A stretch of DNA of 44,123 bases from Myxococcaceae bacterium (GTDB lineage: Bacteria; Myxococcota; Myxococcia; Myxococcales; Myxococcaceae): contig JAFGNZ010000373.1 in NCBI GenBank assembly GCA_016926755.1, positions 1 through 44,123 of the forward strand. Direction: 5' to 3'. Positions 1-8,351 of this stretch are shown here, piece after piece; position 1 is the first letter of the stretch; each line of letters opens with the position of its first letter. The translations under genes and the position numbers were made by a program. Below the pieces are notes generated by a model. It was not told where the DNA came from. It made no database searches and was given only the letters and a program-made list of their open reading frames with translations.

Positions 1-69
1 TCACGAGGCCACGGGTCATCCCCGTCCCCCTCCCACCCTTGCCTTCAACGGGCAACACGGCGGTTGGGT

Positions 70-477
70 CTAGCCGGGGCGTGGCCTTCGGTAAGTAGCG
101 AGAATGACAGGGACCGCGACGGCTGTCACGAGGGCGGCCTGCGCCAGCAGCACAGCGGGCAGGGGACGCTGGAGGTGGACATGGAGCGAGCGGCCGAGCG
201 CCAGCCCCAGCAGCACCCCGGTCAGGGTGCGCACGAGGTTGGAGCCGCCGGCGGGCCGGAAGCGTCCCAGGGCCCAGTCCACGAGGGCCGGCAGGGTGAG
301 GCCGAGCACCACGGGCACGTCCCACTCCCACTGGAGCGGCGCGCGCAGGGCGAAGAGGCCCACCAGGGCAACCAGCATCACCGGGTAGGTGCCCAGGCAG
401 CGCGCGCAGACGCGCACCCCTCCCAGCACGTAGGTGCGGTTGTACTCATCCTCCCGATGGTGACTGAGCCAGAACAC
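70..477 (-). CDS. DUF2085-like small membrane protein
   Basis: A 135-residue integral membrane protein. I see a conserved-looking N-terminal SHH followed by the cysteine pair CARCLGTYP and then about three hydrophobic segments; His plus CxRC near the first membrane segment is the pattern of DUF2085 proteins, whose function is unknown. An in-frame ATG exists upstream at 609, but the GTG at 477 is preferred: it has a GAGGAGGA ribosome site 8 bases upstream and leaves only a 32-base overlap with the ABC ATPase gene before it. The upstream extension is Arg/Pro-rich and reads as shadow sequence. It is the last gene of the minus-strand run that begins at 5164, so it is probably co-transcribed with the ABC ATPases. 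The family call is moderately sure. Confidence 0.72.
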   Translation of the reverse strand: MFWLSHHREDEYNRTYVLGGVRVCARCLGTYPVMLVALVGLFALRAPLQWEWDVPVVLGLTLPALVDWALGRFRPAGGSNLVRTLTGVLLGLALGRSLHVHLQRPLPAVLLAQAALVTAVAVPVILATYRRPRPG

Positions 478-1504
478 CTTGCGGCTCCTCCTCTCCGCGG
501 GCCTCTGCCGTCCCCGTGGCGTCCTGCTCCGCCAGGAAGCACGCGGCGGTGTGGCCATTGCCCAGCGCATATAAAGGAGGCGCCTCGCGCCGACAGCGCT
601 CGGAGGCATGGGGGCAGCGCGGGTGAAACGCGCACCCCGGCGGCGGCGAGAGCGGAGAAGGCACGTCCCCCTGGAGGATGATGCGCTTGCGCGGGTGGTC
701 CGGATCCGGCACCGGGACGGCGGACAGCAGCGCCTGGGTGTACGGGTGGCGCGGGCGGCGGTAGAGCTCCGCCGCGTCCGCCAGCTCGACGATCCTCCCC
801 AGGTACATCACCGCCACGCGCGTGGAGATGTACTCCACGATCTTCAGATCATGCGCGATGAAGAGGTAGGTGAGCTTCAGCTCGCGCTGCAGCTCCACCA
901 GCAGGTTGACGATCTGGGCCTGGATGGACACGTCGAGCGCGCTGATCGGCTCGTCCGCGATGACCAGATCCGGCCGCATGGCGATGGAGCGGGCGATGCC
1001 GATGCGCTGGCGCTGGCCGCCGGAGAACTCGTGCGGGTAGCGCTCCATCGCGTCGCGCGGGAGCCCCATCAGCTCCAGCAGCGCCAGCACCTGCTCCTCG
1101 CGCTCGCGGCCCCGGGCCAGGCCGTGGATGGCGAACGGCTCGCCGATGATGTCTCGCACCGTCATGCGCGGGTTCAGCGAGGCGTACGGATCCTGGAAGA
1201 TGAGCTGCATCCGCCGGCGCAGGGGGCGCAGCTCCCGCTGAGACAGGCCCGTCAGCTCCTGCCCTTCGAAGCGGATGGAGCCGGCGGTGGGCTCGATGAG
1301 CCGCAGCAGCGTGCGGCCCAGGGTGCTCTTGCCGCAGCCGCTCTCCCCCACCAGCCCGAGCGTCTCTCCGCGCAGCACGTCGAAGCTCACCCCGTCCACG
1401 GCCTTCACCGTGCCGCGCACCCGCCCGAGCAGGCCGTCGCGCACCGGGAAGTGCGTCTTCACGTCCCGCACCTGGAGGAGCGGCTCGGTCAGAGGCTCGG
1501 TCAT
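446..1504 (-). CDS. Oligopeptide/dipeptide ABC transporter ATP-binding protein (OppF/DppF type)
   Basis: A 352-residue ATPase subunit that would power import of peptides or related solutes through an Opp/Dpp-type permease. Walker A (GESGCGKST), the ABC signature (FSGGQRQR) and Walker B ([12 protein letters not shown]) are all present, and the C-terminus carries the cysteine-containing oligopeptide-transporter extension ([14 protein letters not shown]). The start is the ATG of [12 protein letters not shown] because it overlaps the stop of the preceding ATPase gene in an ATGA, the usual arrangement for coupled translation; a longer frame up to 1582 is not used. No permease or solute-binding protein gene lies nearby, which is unusual for this family. 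Substrate cannot be read from sequence. Confidence 0.93.
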   Translation of the reverse strand: MTEPLTEPLLQVRDVKTHFPVRDGLLGRVRGTVKAVDGVSFDVLRGETLGLVGESGCGKSTLGRTLLRLIEPTAGSIRFEGQELTGLSQRELRPLRRRMQLIFQDPYASLNPRMTVRDIIGEPFAIHGLARGREREEQVLALLELMGLPRDAMERYPHEFSGGQRQRIGIARSIAMRPDLVIADEPISALDVSIQAQIVNLLVELQRELKLTYLFIAHDLKIVEYISTRVAVMYLGRIVELADAAELYRRPRHPYTQALLSAVPVPDPDHPRKRIILQGDVPSPLSPPPGCAFHPRCPHASERCRREAPPLYALGNGHTAACFLAEQDATGTAEARGEEEPQGVLAQSPSGG

Positions 1505-2493
1505 GGCGCGGGCACCGGGTTGTGGCACGCGGCGGACTGCCCGTCGCGCTTCAGCTCCAGGGGCGGCTCCACCCTCGCGCACACCTCGAGCGCTCGCTCA
1601 CAGCGATCCCGGAAGCGACAGCCGACGGGCAGGCGGCGCAGGCTGGGCACCATGCCGGGGATCGCCTTCAGCCGCTGGCGCCCTCCCCCACCCCGCGCCT
1701 CCTGGAAGGAGGGGATGGAGCGCAGCAGGCCCGCCGTGTATGGGTGCGCGGGCTGGCGGAAGAGGGCGCGCACCGGGGCCTGCTCCACCACGCGGCCGGC
1801 GTACATCACCACCACCGCGTCACAGCTCTCCGCCACCACGCCCAGATCATGCGTGATGAGCATCACCGCCATCCCGCGCTCGGCCTGCAGCCGCCTGAGC
1901 AGCTCCAGGATCTGCGCCTGGATCGTCACGTCCAGCGCGGTGGTGGGCTCGTCCGCGATGAGCAACTCCGGGTTGCACGCCAGGGCCATGGCGATCATCA
2001 CCCGCTGGCGCATGCCGCCGGAGAGCTGGTGGGGGTAGGCGTCCACGCGCTGCTCGGGCGCGGGGATGCCCACCTGGCGCAGCATCTCCACCGCGCGCTC
2101 CTTCGCCCGCTTCCGATCCAGCCCCTGGTGCAGCCGCACCGCCTCGCTGATCTGCTCGCCCACCGTGTAGACGGGGTTGAGCGACGTCATCGGCTCCTGG
2201 AAGATCATGGAGAGGTGGTTGCCGCGGATGCGGCGCATCTCCTCCTCGGGCAGCGCCAGCAGATCCCTCCCCTTGAAGCGGATCTCCCCGCCCACCACCC
2301 GGCCCGGCGGCTCCGGTACCAGCCGCATCACGGACAGGGCGGTGACGCTCTTGCCGCAGCCGCTCTCCCCCACCACCCCCAGCGTGCCACCGGGCGGGAT
2401 GGAGAAGGACACGTCGTCCACCGCCAGCACCGGGCCCTCCTCCAGGGAGAAGCGGGTCTTCAGGCCGCGGACTTCGAGGAGGGGCTCGGTCAT
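1501..2493 (-). CDS. Oligopeptide/dipeptide ABC transporter ATP-binding protein (OppD/DppD type)
   Basis: A 330-residue ABC ATPase, the partner of the following gene; Opp/Dpp importers use one OppD-type and one OppF-type ATPase. Walker A GESGCGKS, signature LSGGMRQR, Walker [13 protein letters not shown] and the C-terminal cysteine motif [14 protein letters not shown] are intact. Its N-terminus ([15 protein letters not shown]) closely resembles that of the next ATPase, as expected for paralogues that form a heterodimer. It lies 40 bases downstream of a MshEN-domain gene and shares an ATGA overlap with the OppF-type gene, so it appears to sit inside the operon beginning at 5164. The transmembrane and periplasmic partners must be encoded elsewhere or be absent. 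Confidence 0.93.
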   Translation of the reverse strand: MTEPLLEVRGLKTRFSLEEGPVLAVDDVSFSIPPGGTLGVVGESGCGKSVTALSVMRLVPEPPGRVVGGEIRFKGRDLLALPEEEMRRIRGNHLSMIFQEPMTSLNPVYTVGEQISEAVRLHQGLDRKRAKERAVEMLRQVGIPAPEQRVDAYPHQLSGGMRQRVMIAMALACNPELLIADEPTTALDVTIQAQILELLRRLQAERGMAVMLITHDLGVVAESCDAVVVMYAGRVVEQAPVRALFRQPAHPYTAGLLRSIPSFQEARGGGGRQRLKAIPGMVPSLRRLPVGCRFRDRCERALEVCARVEPPLELKRDGQSAACHNPVPAP

Positions 2494-2533
2494 GGGCAGA
2501 CTCTCGAGCCGGCTTGAACCGCCGGACGCGCCC

Positions 2534-3493
2534 TCACTTCCGGGTCAGCTCTTCCAGGAACTCCTCCTCCTGGATGATGCGCTTCTGGATGAGCAGGCGG
2601 ATGAGGGCCGCGATCATCTGCGCGGGCATGATCTTCTGCGTGGGGCTCGTCGGCTCCTCTCCGTGGGAGATGCGCTCGAGGTTGTCGAGCACCTGCAGAT
2701 CCTCCTCGGAGAAGTCCGGAGGCAGGTGGCGCTCCGGCGGCTTCACGTTCGAGGCCGCCCCACCGAACATCACCACCGGCACGCGTGGGGTGTCCGGATC
2801 CGGCGGAGGCGGAGGCGGAGGCTGCACGGCCGGGCGCGGCTTCGTCCCGAGCAGATCGTCGATGAAGTCCGTGGCCTCCCTGGGCGGGGGCGGCGGCATC
2901 ACGGCCGCGGCGGGCTCCGGCCGCGCGATGGGCGTGGGCGGGGTGATCTCCTCGCCGTCCCAGCTGCCCTCCACCACGGGCGGGTTCCCGCGCTCGAGCC
3001 TCATCTCCTCGCCGTCCCCACCGTCCTCCATTGGCAGGGCGTGGATGATGTCGAGCTTCTCCCCGCGCGCCATCACGAGCGCGTTGTCGATGTCATCCGA
3101 GGCGGCCACGTAGACGCGGAGCGTCTTGTGGAGCTGGAAGCGCAGCTCGTCGATCAGGGAGAGATCCGCCGGATCCTCCACCGCCACGTGCAGCCGCTCG
3201 TTCTTGCCCTCCACCTCGAGGCGGAACGGGACGATGCGGTGCTCGGACTGGAAGTCGAGCGAGAGCAGCCCCGCCACCTCGGGAGGGACCTCCGGCAGCT
3301 GCACGAAGGGCACGTCGAACTGGATCGCCAGCGCGCGCGCGAGCTGCTTGGGGGTGACCATCCCCATGGACACCATCACCGAGCCCAACTTGTAGCCCCG
3401 GCCAAAGGCTCTCTTCTGGGCGAGCGCGGTGCGCACCTGCGCCTCCGTCACGGCCCCGGACTCGACCAGCAGCTCGCCGATCTTCTTGCGCAT
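2534..3493 (-). CDS. Stand-alone MshEN (GspE N-terminal) domain protein, long form
   Basis: A 319-residue soluble protein with two tandem MshEN half-repeats at its N-terminus (from [12 protein letters not shown] at residue 4, and [12 protein letters not shown] about 30 residues later), then the rest of the GspE/PilB N-terminal domain to about residue 140. After that come a Pro-rich linker and an acidic C-terminal helical region (about 255-319). The family normally precedes the ATPase of type II secretion or type IV pilus motors, and many MshEN domains bind cyclic-di-GMP. Here no ATPase domain follows. The repeat glycines are kept, the first Arg of each repeat is Lys, and the final Gln of the first repeat is Lys, so ligand binding is possible but unproven. 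Ten bases separate it from the related gene upstream. Confidence 0.85.
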   Translation of the reverse strand: MRKKIGELLVESGAVTEAQVRTALAQKRAFGRGYKLGSVMVSMGMVTPKQLARALAIQFDVPFVQLPEVPPEVAGLLSLDFQSEHRIVPFRLEVEGKNERLHVAVEDPADLSLIDELRFQLHKTLRVYVAASDDIDNALVMARGEKLDIIHALPMEDGGDGEEMRLERGNPPVVEGSWDGEEITPPTPIARPEPAAAVMPPPPPREATDFIDDLLGTKPRPAVQPPPPPPPDPDTPRVPVVMFGGAASNVKPPERHLPPDFSEEDLQVLDNLERISHGEEPTSPTQKIMPAQMIAALIRLLIQKRIIQEEEFLEELTRK

Positions 3494-3502
3494 GGCCGGA
3501 TG

Positions 3503-4243
3503 TTACCGCTTGACCTTGGCGAGGTACTCCTCGCGCGTAAAGACGCCCTTCTCGATCAGCAGCTCCACCATGGCCTTGAGGGCGGCGACCTCCTTGCGCT
3601 GCACCTCCTCCACGGTCTTGAGCAGCTCGGCGGGGTTGCCCGAGACGGCACGGGCCGCGGGCGGGGGTGGCGGGGGCGCGGACCTGGGCGCGGCCTGCTG
3701 CGACGGTGCGCCACCCGCGCCGTTCACGTCCTTGATGTTCTTGACGAGGGTGCGCCCTTGCGCGTCCATCACCTTGAAGTTGGTGTCCGCCTCCCCCAGC
3801 TCCGCCTGCTCCTCATAGAGCCGGGCGTAGGCGCGCGCGATCGCCGTGCGCCCCGCCACGTTGGGGAGGATGCGGCACTTGGTGATGGCGCGCAGCTCGT
3901 CCAAGTGGCGCACGTTGAGCGGGTCCGCGACGGCCACCACCAGCGTCTTGCCGTCATCCCTCAGCTGCAGCGGCAGCACCGCGAAGTCCCGCGCCGTCTG
4001 GGCCGGGATCTTCGTGCGCACGTGGGGAGGAATCGTCTGCACCGCGTCCAGGTTCACCGCGGGGATGTTGAGCTGCTTGGACAAGGCCCGGACCAGGATG
4101 TCCTCGGACACCAGGCTCATGCGGACCAGGATCTCTCCCAGCTTTCCGCCCCACTTCGCCTGCTCCGCGAGCGCCGCCTTGAGCTGGCTCTCCTGGAGCA
4201 CGTTCGCCTTGATCAGCAGTTCACCGAGCTTGATCTGTGCCAT
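3503..4243 (-). CDS. Stand-alone MshEN (GspE N-terminal) domain protein, short form
   Basis: A 246-residue paralogue of the next gene, with the same order: two MshEN half-repeats (starting KLGELLIKANVL at residue 5 and KLGEILVRMSLV about 28 residues later), the remaining GspE_N fold to about residue 135, a Pro/Ala linker, and a C-terminal helical segment (VEEVQRKEVAALKAMVELLI, then a VFTREEYL motif) that resembles the C-terminal part of its neighbour. Unlike the neighbour, the glycine near position 10 of each repeat is Asn or Ser, so this copy is the less likely cyclic-di-GMP binder. The two may form a heteromeric adaptor. The start ATG is followed by a typical N-terminus; 93 bases separate it from the lipoprotein gene upstream. 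Confidence 0.85.
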   Translation of the reverse strand: MAQIKLGELLIKANVLQESQLKAALAEQAKWGGKLGEILVRMSLVSEDILVRALSKQLNIPAVNLDAVQTIPPHVRTKIPAQTARDFAVLPLQLRDDGKTLVVAVADPLNVRHLDELRAITKCRILPNVAGRTAIARAYARLYEEQAELGEADTNFKVMDAQGRTLVKNIKDVNGAGGAPSQQAAPRSAPPPPPPAARAVSGNPAELLKTVEEVQRKEVAALKAMVELLIEKGVFTREEYLAKVKR

Positions 4244-4336
4244 GTCGCTTCCGGGGCATACCCCGACTGTCCCTGTAAGGGGGGCATTTTAGACCGAGTT
4301 TGGCCTTTCCTGCGCGTTTCCGGCCACCTCCCCTGC

Positions 4337-5164
4337 TCAGGAGCCGGGCGGCACGGGTGCCGAGGGGGCGGGCTCGGGGCCCACCTCCCGGCCCCGGGCG
4401 TCCACCTGCACCACCCGTGCGCCCTCGGGGGGGACCAGCTCGTAGAGCGTCAGATCCGGGGGCGCGTTGAGGGTTACATCGCTGTAGCGCAGCCGCAGCT
4501 CCGTCTCCGCCACCTCCGCGGTGAGCTTCACCTCCTTGGGGAAGACGACGGAGCCCTGCTCCTGGAAGTCGTCGAAGCGCAGATCGTACCCCGGCACGCC
4601 GCGCACCTCGCTGCGCACCACCCGGTGGAACTTCGTGTGGACCTGGAGCGTCTGCGTCACCTGCCCCCGGAAGAGCTTGAGCACGTAGACGCCCTCGCCG
4701 CGATCCAGCTCCAGCGTCTTGCGCTCGGCGGGGATGAAGGGCACCTGCCCGAGCATCACGGCCACCAGTTCCTCGCTCGGCAGCACCACGGGCAGGAAGC
4801 GCGAGACGTTCTCCGGGCTGGCGGGCCCCTGGTAGAAGACGTTGCCCTCCGTCTGGTACAGGCTGAAGCGTTGGCCGTCCGACACCAGCGCCGCCACTGG
4901 CCGGTTGAAGAAGTCGAAGGTCTCCAGGTGCATCAGCCCCGGGCGGGAGATGGCGATGAACATGGACAGGGTGCCGCTGCCCTGCGGCGAGGCCACCCGG
5001 AGCTTGGCGTCCCCCTGGAGGGTCACCAGGTTGGCCTGGGCCTGGGTCACCCGCTCGAAGAGCTGCTCCGGGTCGTCGATGGGGCCCTCGGGGCCGAACT
5101 CGATGCGCTTGGGACACCCAGAACAGACGACTACCAGGAAGATTGCTGCGGCCGCGCGGTTCAT
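4337..5164 (-). CDS. LolB/DUF4292-like lipoprotein
   Basis: A 275-residue predicted lipoprotein. The signal peptide ends in a lipobox-like VCSGC with Cys17 as the lipidation site. The mature part is rich in alternating beta segments (for example GDAKLRVASPQGSGTLSMFI, the DGQRFSLYQTEGNVFYQG stretch), which fits the open beta-barrel of LolB/LolA and DUF4292 proteins that carry lipids or lipoproteins across the periplasm. The assignment is by fold pattern, not by a diagnostic motif. The C-terminus is Pro/Ala-rich. It is the first gene of the minus-strand run that continues into the MshEN and ABC genes and starts 43 bases from the divergent ExbB gene, so both promoters share this short gap. Confidence 0.75.
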   Translation of the reverse strand: MNRAAAAIFLVVVCSGCPKRIEFGPEGPIDDPEQLFERVTQAQANLVTLQGDAKLRVASPQGSGTLSMFIAISRPGLMHLETFDFFNRPVAALVSDGQRFSLYQTEGNVFYQGPASPENVSRFLPVVLPSEELVAVMLGQVPFIPAERKTLELDRGEGVYVLKLFRGQVTQTLQVHTKFHRVVRSEVRGVPGYDLRFDDFQEQGSVVFPKEVKLTAEVAETELRLRYSDVTLNAPPDLTLYELVPPEGARVVQVDARGREVGPEPAPSAPVPPGS

Positions 5165-5207
5165 GGCTTAAGTCTCGGTCCTTGCAGAGCCCGCTGGCCA
5201 CCATTCC

Positions 5208-5912
5208 ATGAGTCTGAACGAACTTCTCCACTATCTACGCCTCGGCGGCGTCACCCTGGCCCTCCTGCTGTTTGCCTCCGTGGTGGCGCTGGGGGTGGCC
5301 ATCGAGCGCCTCATCGCCCTCTGGGGGGTGAGCGAGCGCTCGCGCGCCCTGGGCGAAACGGTCCATAAGCACCTGCTGCGCGGGGACGTGACCGCCGCCC
5401 GCACGGCGTCCGAGCGCTCGGACGCCGCGGTGGCCGACATCTTCCTGGCCGGCTTCGACCGGCTGGAGCGCGTGAAGACGAACGGGGGCGGCGTGGAGTC
5501 CGCCGTGGAGCGCGAGCGCGCCCAGGTGGGCCTCAGGCTGCGGCGCAACCTGTGGATCCTGGCCACCATCGGCTCCATCACGCCGTTCGTGGGCCTGTTC
5601 GGCACCGTGGCCGGCATCATGCGCTCCTTCAAGGATCTGGGCCTGGACGTGGAGGCCGGCGGCACCGGAGGCACGGCGACGGTGATGACGGGCATCTCCG
5701 AGGCGCTGGTGGCTACCGCCGTGGGCATCCTCGTCGCGGTGCAGGCGATGGTCTTCTACAACTACTTCCAGGCGCGCCTGGCGCGGGTGATCGTGGAGCT
5801 GCGCCTGCTGGGCGACGAGTTCGTGGAGCTGCTCAAGGAGCGCCCCGCCCCGCCCGTGCCTGGCGCTCCCTCCCCCGAGCCCGCCGCCCGCGGCGACGCC
5901 CCTCACGCCTGA
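5208..5912 (+). CDS. MotA/TolQ/ExbB proton channel family protein
   Basis: A 234-residue inner-membrane protein of the ExbB/TolQ family, which together with an ExbD/TolR protein converts the proton gradient into force on a periplasm-spanning partner (TonB or TolA). It shows the family layout: one N-terminal membrane segment (about residues 13-35), a cytoplasmic domain, then two segments around LRRNLWILATIGSITPFVGL and ATVMTGISEALVATAVGIL. The GLFGTVAGIM and GISEALVATAVG motifs are typical. The C-terminal tail is Pro/Ala-rich. The ExbD partner follows after 15 bases. No TonB or TolA gene is present in the window, so ExbB and TolQ cannot be told apart. Confidence 0.93.
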   Translation: MSLNELLHYLRLGGVTLALLLFASVVALGVAIERLIALWGVSERSRALGETVHKHLLRGDVTAARTASERSDAAVADIFLAGFDRLERVKTNGGGVESAVERERAQVGLRLRRNLWILATIGSITPFVGLFGTVAGIMRSFKDLGLDVEAGGTGGTATVMTGISEALVATAVGILVAVQAMVFYNYFQARLARVIVELRLLGDEFVELLKERPAPPVPGAPSPEPAARGDAPHA

Positions 5913-5927
5913 GTCGAGGCTCCAACC

Positions 5928-6380
5928 ATGGCCATGGGAAGGATACCGGGGGGCGATGACGACGAGGGCGAGGGCGTCTTCGCCGAGATCAACATCACCC
6001 CGCTCACGGACATCTTCCTCGTGCTCCTCATCATCTTCATGGTGACGAGCACGGTGATCGTCCAGCAGGGCCCGGGCGGCGGCGCCAAGGCCGGCCTCAA
6101 GGTGAACCTGCCCAAGGGCGGCGTCACGGACGTCACCGCGCGCACCACGGATCTGTCCGTGGCGGTGCTGGCAGACGGGAGCTTCGTGCTGGGCGGTGAC
6201 GTCGTCAGCGCGGAGGAGCTGAGGGCCGCCTTCGACAAGGCCAAGGTGGACAACCCGGACACGCTCGTCATCGTCCAGGCCGACGAGGGAGTGCCCCACG
6301 GCACCGTCGTCCAGGTGATGGAGCTGGCCAAGAAGGCCGGCCTGGCGCAGCTCGCCATCGGCGTGCGCGACGGCGAGTAG
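5928..6380 (+). CDS. ExbD/TolR family biopolymer transport protein
   Basis: A 150-residue partner of the preceding channel protein. The N-terminus INITPLTDIFLVLLIIFMV contains the conserved NITPLxD start of the single membrane helix; its Asp is the residue that carries protons in ExbD/TolR proteins. The rest is a periplasmic domain ending near residue 150. A GAGG sequence lies 8 bases upstream of the ATG. With the upstream gene it forms a two-gene motor unit; the periplasmic partner is not encoded here. A 140-base gap without a visible hairpin separates it from the next lipoprotein gene. Confidence 0.93.
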   Translation: MAMGRIPGGDDDEGEGVFAEINITPLTDIFLVLLIIFMVTSTVIVQQGPGGGAKAGLKVNLPKGGVTDVTARTTDLSVAVLADGSFVLGGDVVSAEELRAAFDKAKVDNPDTLVIVQADEGVPHGTVVQVMELAKKAGLAQLAIGVRDGE

Positions 6381-6520
6381 GCCTCTCCGCGGCCAGCGGC
6401 TGAGGCGGCGCCGCGCGAGGCGGCTGGCGAGCACTCGCGCCAGCGCGCTCCGCTGCCACGTTCTTGCGAAGCGCCGGGGCTATGCCAGAAACCCTCCACC
6501 CACTCAGGGACGGAGGAACC

Positions 6521-7003
6521 ATGGCGAAGACACGTTGGAGCATCCTGATCGCAGTCGCTGCCCTTGCAAGCCAGACCGCCTGTTTCACGACGAGGATCGT
6601 CACCGACAAGCGGCCCGAGACGCGGGCGTTCGAGCACGAGGATCGGCAATGGTTCACGATCGGAGGGCTGGTGCCCCTGTCAGGGCCCGCGGGGCGTGAG
6701 TGCGAGCACGGCCTCTCCTACGCGGAGAGCAAGATGGGCGGCATCGACATCCTCATCAACATCGGGCTGTCGGTGGCGGGCACCCTTGTCGGCGCGTCGG
6801 CCTGCACCTCCGGCACTGAGGCGGAGCGCTTCTCCTGTGCGACCTCGGCAGGCACGCTCGTGCCCTTCCTGCTGGGCTCGCGCACGGTGACGTATACGTG
6901 CGCCGCCGCTCCCTCGGCCCGCGACCTGGCCCCAGCCGCCCCAGGCGCTCCGCCGCCGCCGAGCGCCCTGCCACCTCCGCCCCCATCCGCCCCGACGCCC
7001 TGA
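6521..7003 (+). CDS. Bor-like small lipoprotein
   Basis: A 160-residue secreted protein, probably a lipoprotein: the signal peptide ends QTAC with Cys21 as candidate lipid site, although the -3 position is Gln and the lipobox is weak. The stretch RQWFTIGGLVPL, a conserved Cys shortly after it, and a later hydrophobic glycine-rich segment containing INIGLSVAGTLVG resemble the Bor/Iss family of surface lipoproteins known from phage lambda and serum-resistant E. coli; similarity is only by pattern. The C-terminal 30 residues are Pro/Ala-rich and look disordered. The ATG is chosen because GGAGGA lies just upstream; the longer frame from 6464 has no ribosome site. It probably has its own promoter. 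Confidence 0.7.
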   Translation: MAKTRWSILIAVAALASQTACFTTRIVTDKRPETRAFEHEDRQWFTIGGLVPLSGPAGRECEHGLSYAESKMGGIDILINIGLSVAGTLVGASACTSGTEAERFSCATSAGTLVPFLLGSRTVTYTCAAAPSARDLAPAAPGAPPPPSALPPPPPSAPTP

Positions 7004-7069
7004 CCGGCTTCGCCGCGACCGCGCTCGCCACCGGCGGGCGCGCCTCGTTTTCAGAGGCAGGAGAGTCCC

Positions 7070-7113
7070 GCAACAAAATAAAATACGAAAACTCATGCCA
7101 TTGACTTATAAGT
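7070..7113 (+). promoter_or_regulatory. AT-rich promoter region upstream of the M35 protease
   Basis: In otherwise very GC-rich surroundings this short stretch contains runs such as AACAAAATAAAATACG and ends in the perfect palindrome ACTTATAAGT (7104-7113). It lies about 70 bases before the protease start. TTGACT followed by TTATAAG gives several possible promoter readings, none with ideal spacing, so the exact promoter cannot be fixed; the palindrome may bind a regulator. Confidence 0.4.
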
Positions 7114-7184
7114 GGGAAACCCCGACGGCTGCCTGCCCGAGGGGCGGACTGGCATCGCATCCCCCACGAAAGGAAGTTCCTCGC

Positions 7185-8276
7185 ATGAGCACGAGCTCTC
7201 GTTACCTGCGGTGGTTGGTTGGCGGCGTCGTTGGTTTCTCCCTGCTGAGTGCCTGTGGCGCGCCGGATGAGCAGATCGACACCGCTGACGGGCAGAGCGC
7301 GCCGGAGGCTACCGCTGGAGATGTGGCGGTGAGCCTGTCCATGGGCTCGACGGCGCTGAGCGCCCGGGACGATGTCCAGGTGACGGTCACCCTCACCAAC
7401 GTCGCGGGCCACCCGGTGAAGCTGCTCAAGCGGAACACCCCGGTGGACGGCATCAAGAACGAGCTGTTCAACATCACCCGCAATGGCGCCGCCGTGCAGT
7501 ACATCGGCCGGCACTACAAGTGGGCGGCTCCGGAGGCCGGGGATTTCCTCACCCTGGGCACGGGCGAGAGCCTCACCCGCACGGTGAGCCTGGCGGGCGC
7601 CTATGAGTTCACGGAGACGGGCAGCTACTCCATCAGCTACGCCGAGGAGATCCACGGCGGCGGCGCCACGCAGTTCGCCTCCAACAGCATCAACGTGTGG
7701 GTCGAGGGCCGTCCCAACGTCCTGCCCGAGGAGGCCGGTGAGCGTGAAGTCACTGCCTTCGGCCTGTCGACCTCGGGTGCCTGCACCAGCACGGAGGTGT
7801 CGTCGATCACGACGGCCTTCAACAGCGCGAAGACCTACGCCAGCGGCTCGCTGAGCTACCTGACCAACACCACCCCCAGCGGCACGGCGCGCTACACCAC
7901 GTGGTTCGGCACCTACTCGAGCACCGGCTGGAACACCGTCAAGAGCCACTTCTCGTCCATCAACAGCGCCTTCACCACCAAGTCGGTGGTCGTCGACTGC
8001 TCCTGCTCGGACAGCGCCTACGCCTACGTCTACCCCTCGCAGCCGTACAAGATCTACGTGTGCAACGCCTTCTGGAGCGCGCCCAACACGGGCACGGACT
8101 CCAAGGCCGGCACGCTCATCCACGAGATGAGCCACTTCACCGTGGTGGCGGCCACGGATGACTGGGCCTACGGCCAGAGCGCGTGCAAGAGCCTGGCGAA
8201 GTCCAGCGTTACCAAGGCGCGGGACAACGCGGACAGCCACGAGTACTTCGCCGAGAACACCCCCGCGCAGAACTGA
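7185..8276 (+). CDS. M35 family (peptidyl-Lys / deuterolysin type) metalloprotease lipoprotein
   Basis: A 363-residue zinc endopeptidase. A signal peptide ends in the lipobox LSAC (Cys24), so the protein is probably anchored to a membrane or shed from it. Residues about 45-175 form an immunoglobulin-like N-terminal domain. The catalytic domain follows, with the zinc motif HEMSH (313-317), the aspzincin third-ligand region ATDDWAYG (323-330, Asp326) and a C-terminal NADSHEYFAENTP. This combination is that of fungal Lys-N, which cleaves before lysine; that specificity is inferred from family. Cysteines in the catalytic domain (for example VVVDCSC, KIYVCNAF, QSACKSL) can form disulfides. AAGGAAG lies upstream of the chosen ATG. 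A likely role is digestion of prey or matrix protein. Confidence 0.92.
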   Translation: MSTSSRYLRWLVGGVVGFSLLSACGAPDEQIDTADGQSAPEATAGDVAVSLSMGSTALSARDDVQVTVTLTNVAGHPVKLLKRNTPVDGIKNELFNITRNGAAVQYIGRHYKWAAPEAGDFLTLGTGESLTRTVSLAGAYEFTETGSYSISYAEEIHGGGATQFASNSINVWVEGRPNVLPEEAGEREVTAFGLSTSGACTSTEVSSITTAFNSAKTYASGSLSYLTNTTPSGTARYTTWFGTYSSTGWNTVKSHFSSINSAFTTKSVVVDCSCSDSAYAYVYPSQPYKIYVCNAFWSAPNTGTDSKAGTLIHEMSHFTVVAATDDWAYGQSACKSLAKSSVTKARDNADSHEYFAENTPAQN

Positions 8277-8308
8277 CGAAACGCGGTAGGACGATGCTGT
8301 AACGAAGG

Positions 8309-8340
8309 CGGGAGCGGCGACGCTCCCGTCTTCTTTTTTG
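8309..8340 (+). terminator. Rho-independent terminator after the M35 protease
   Basis: CGGGAGCG and CGCTCCCG form a perfect 8-bp stem around a GCGA loop, followed directly by TCTTCTTTTTT. It lies 32 bases after the protease stop and 11 bases before the next start codon, so it largely separates the two related genes. Confidence 0.93.
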
Positions 8341-8351
8341 AGGCCCAGCCC

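Noticed and set aside
1-69. A partial gene at the left edge
   Set aside because: Only 69 bases downstream of the DUF2085 stop; no frame with convincing coding character can be judged.
2780-2920. Repetitive GGCGGAGGCGGAGG-like runs as a DNA repeat
   Set aside because: They encode the Pro-rich linker of the MshEN protein and are explained by codon use.
2177-5368. A 1063-codon open frame on the plus strand, opposite the ABC, MshEN and lipoprotein genes
   Set aside because: It is antisense to six well-supported genes and its product is rich in His, Arg, Leu and Gln without domains. Such long antisense frames are common in very GC-rich DNA, because stop codons are rare in the frame opposite the third codon positions.
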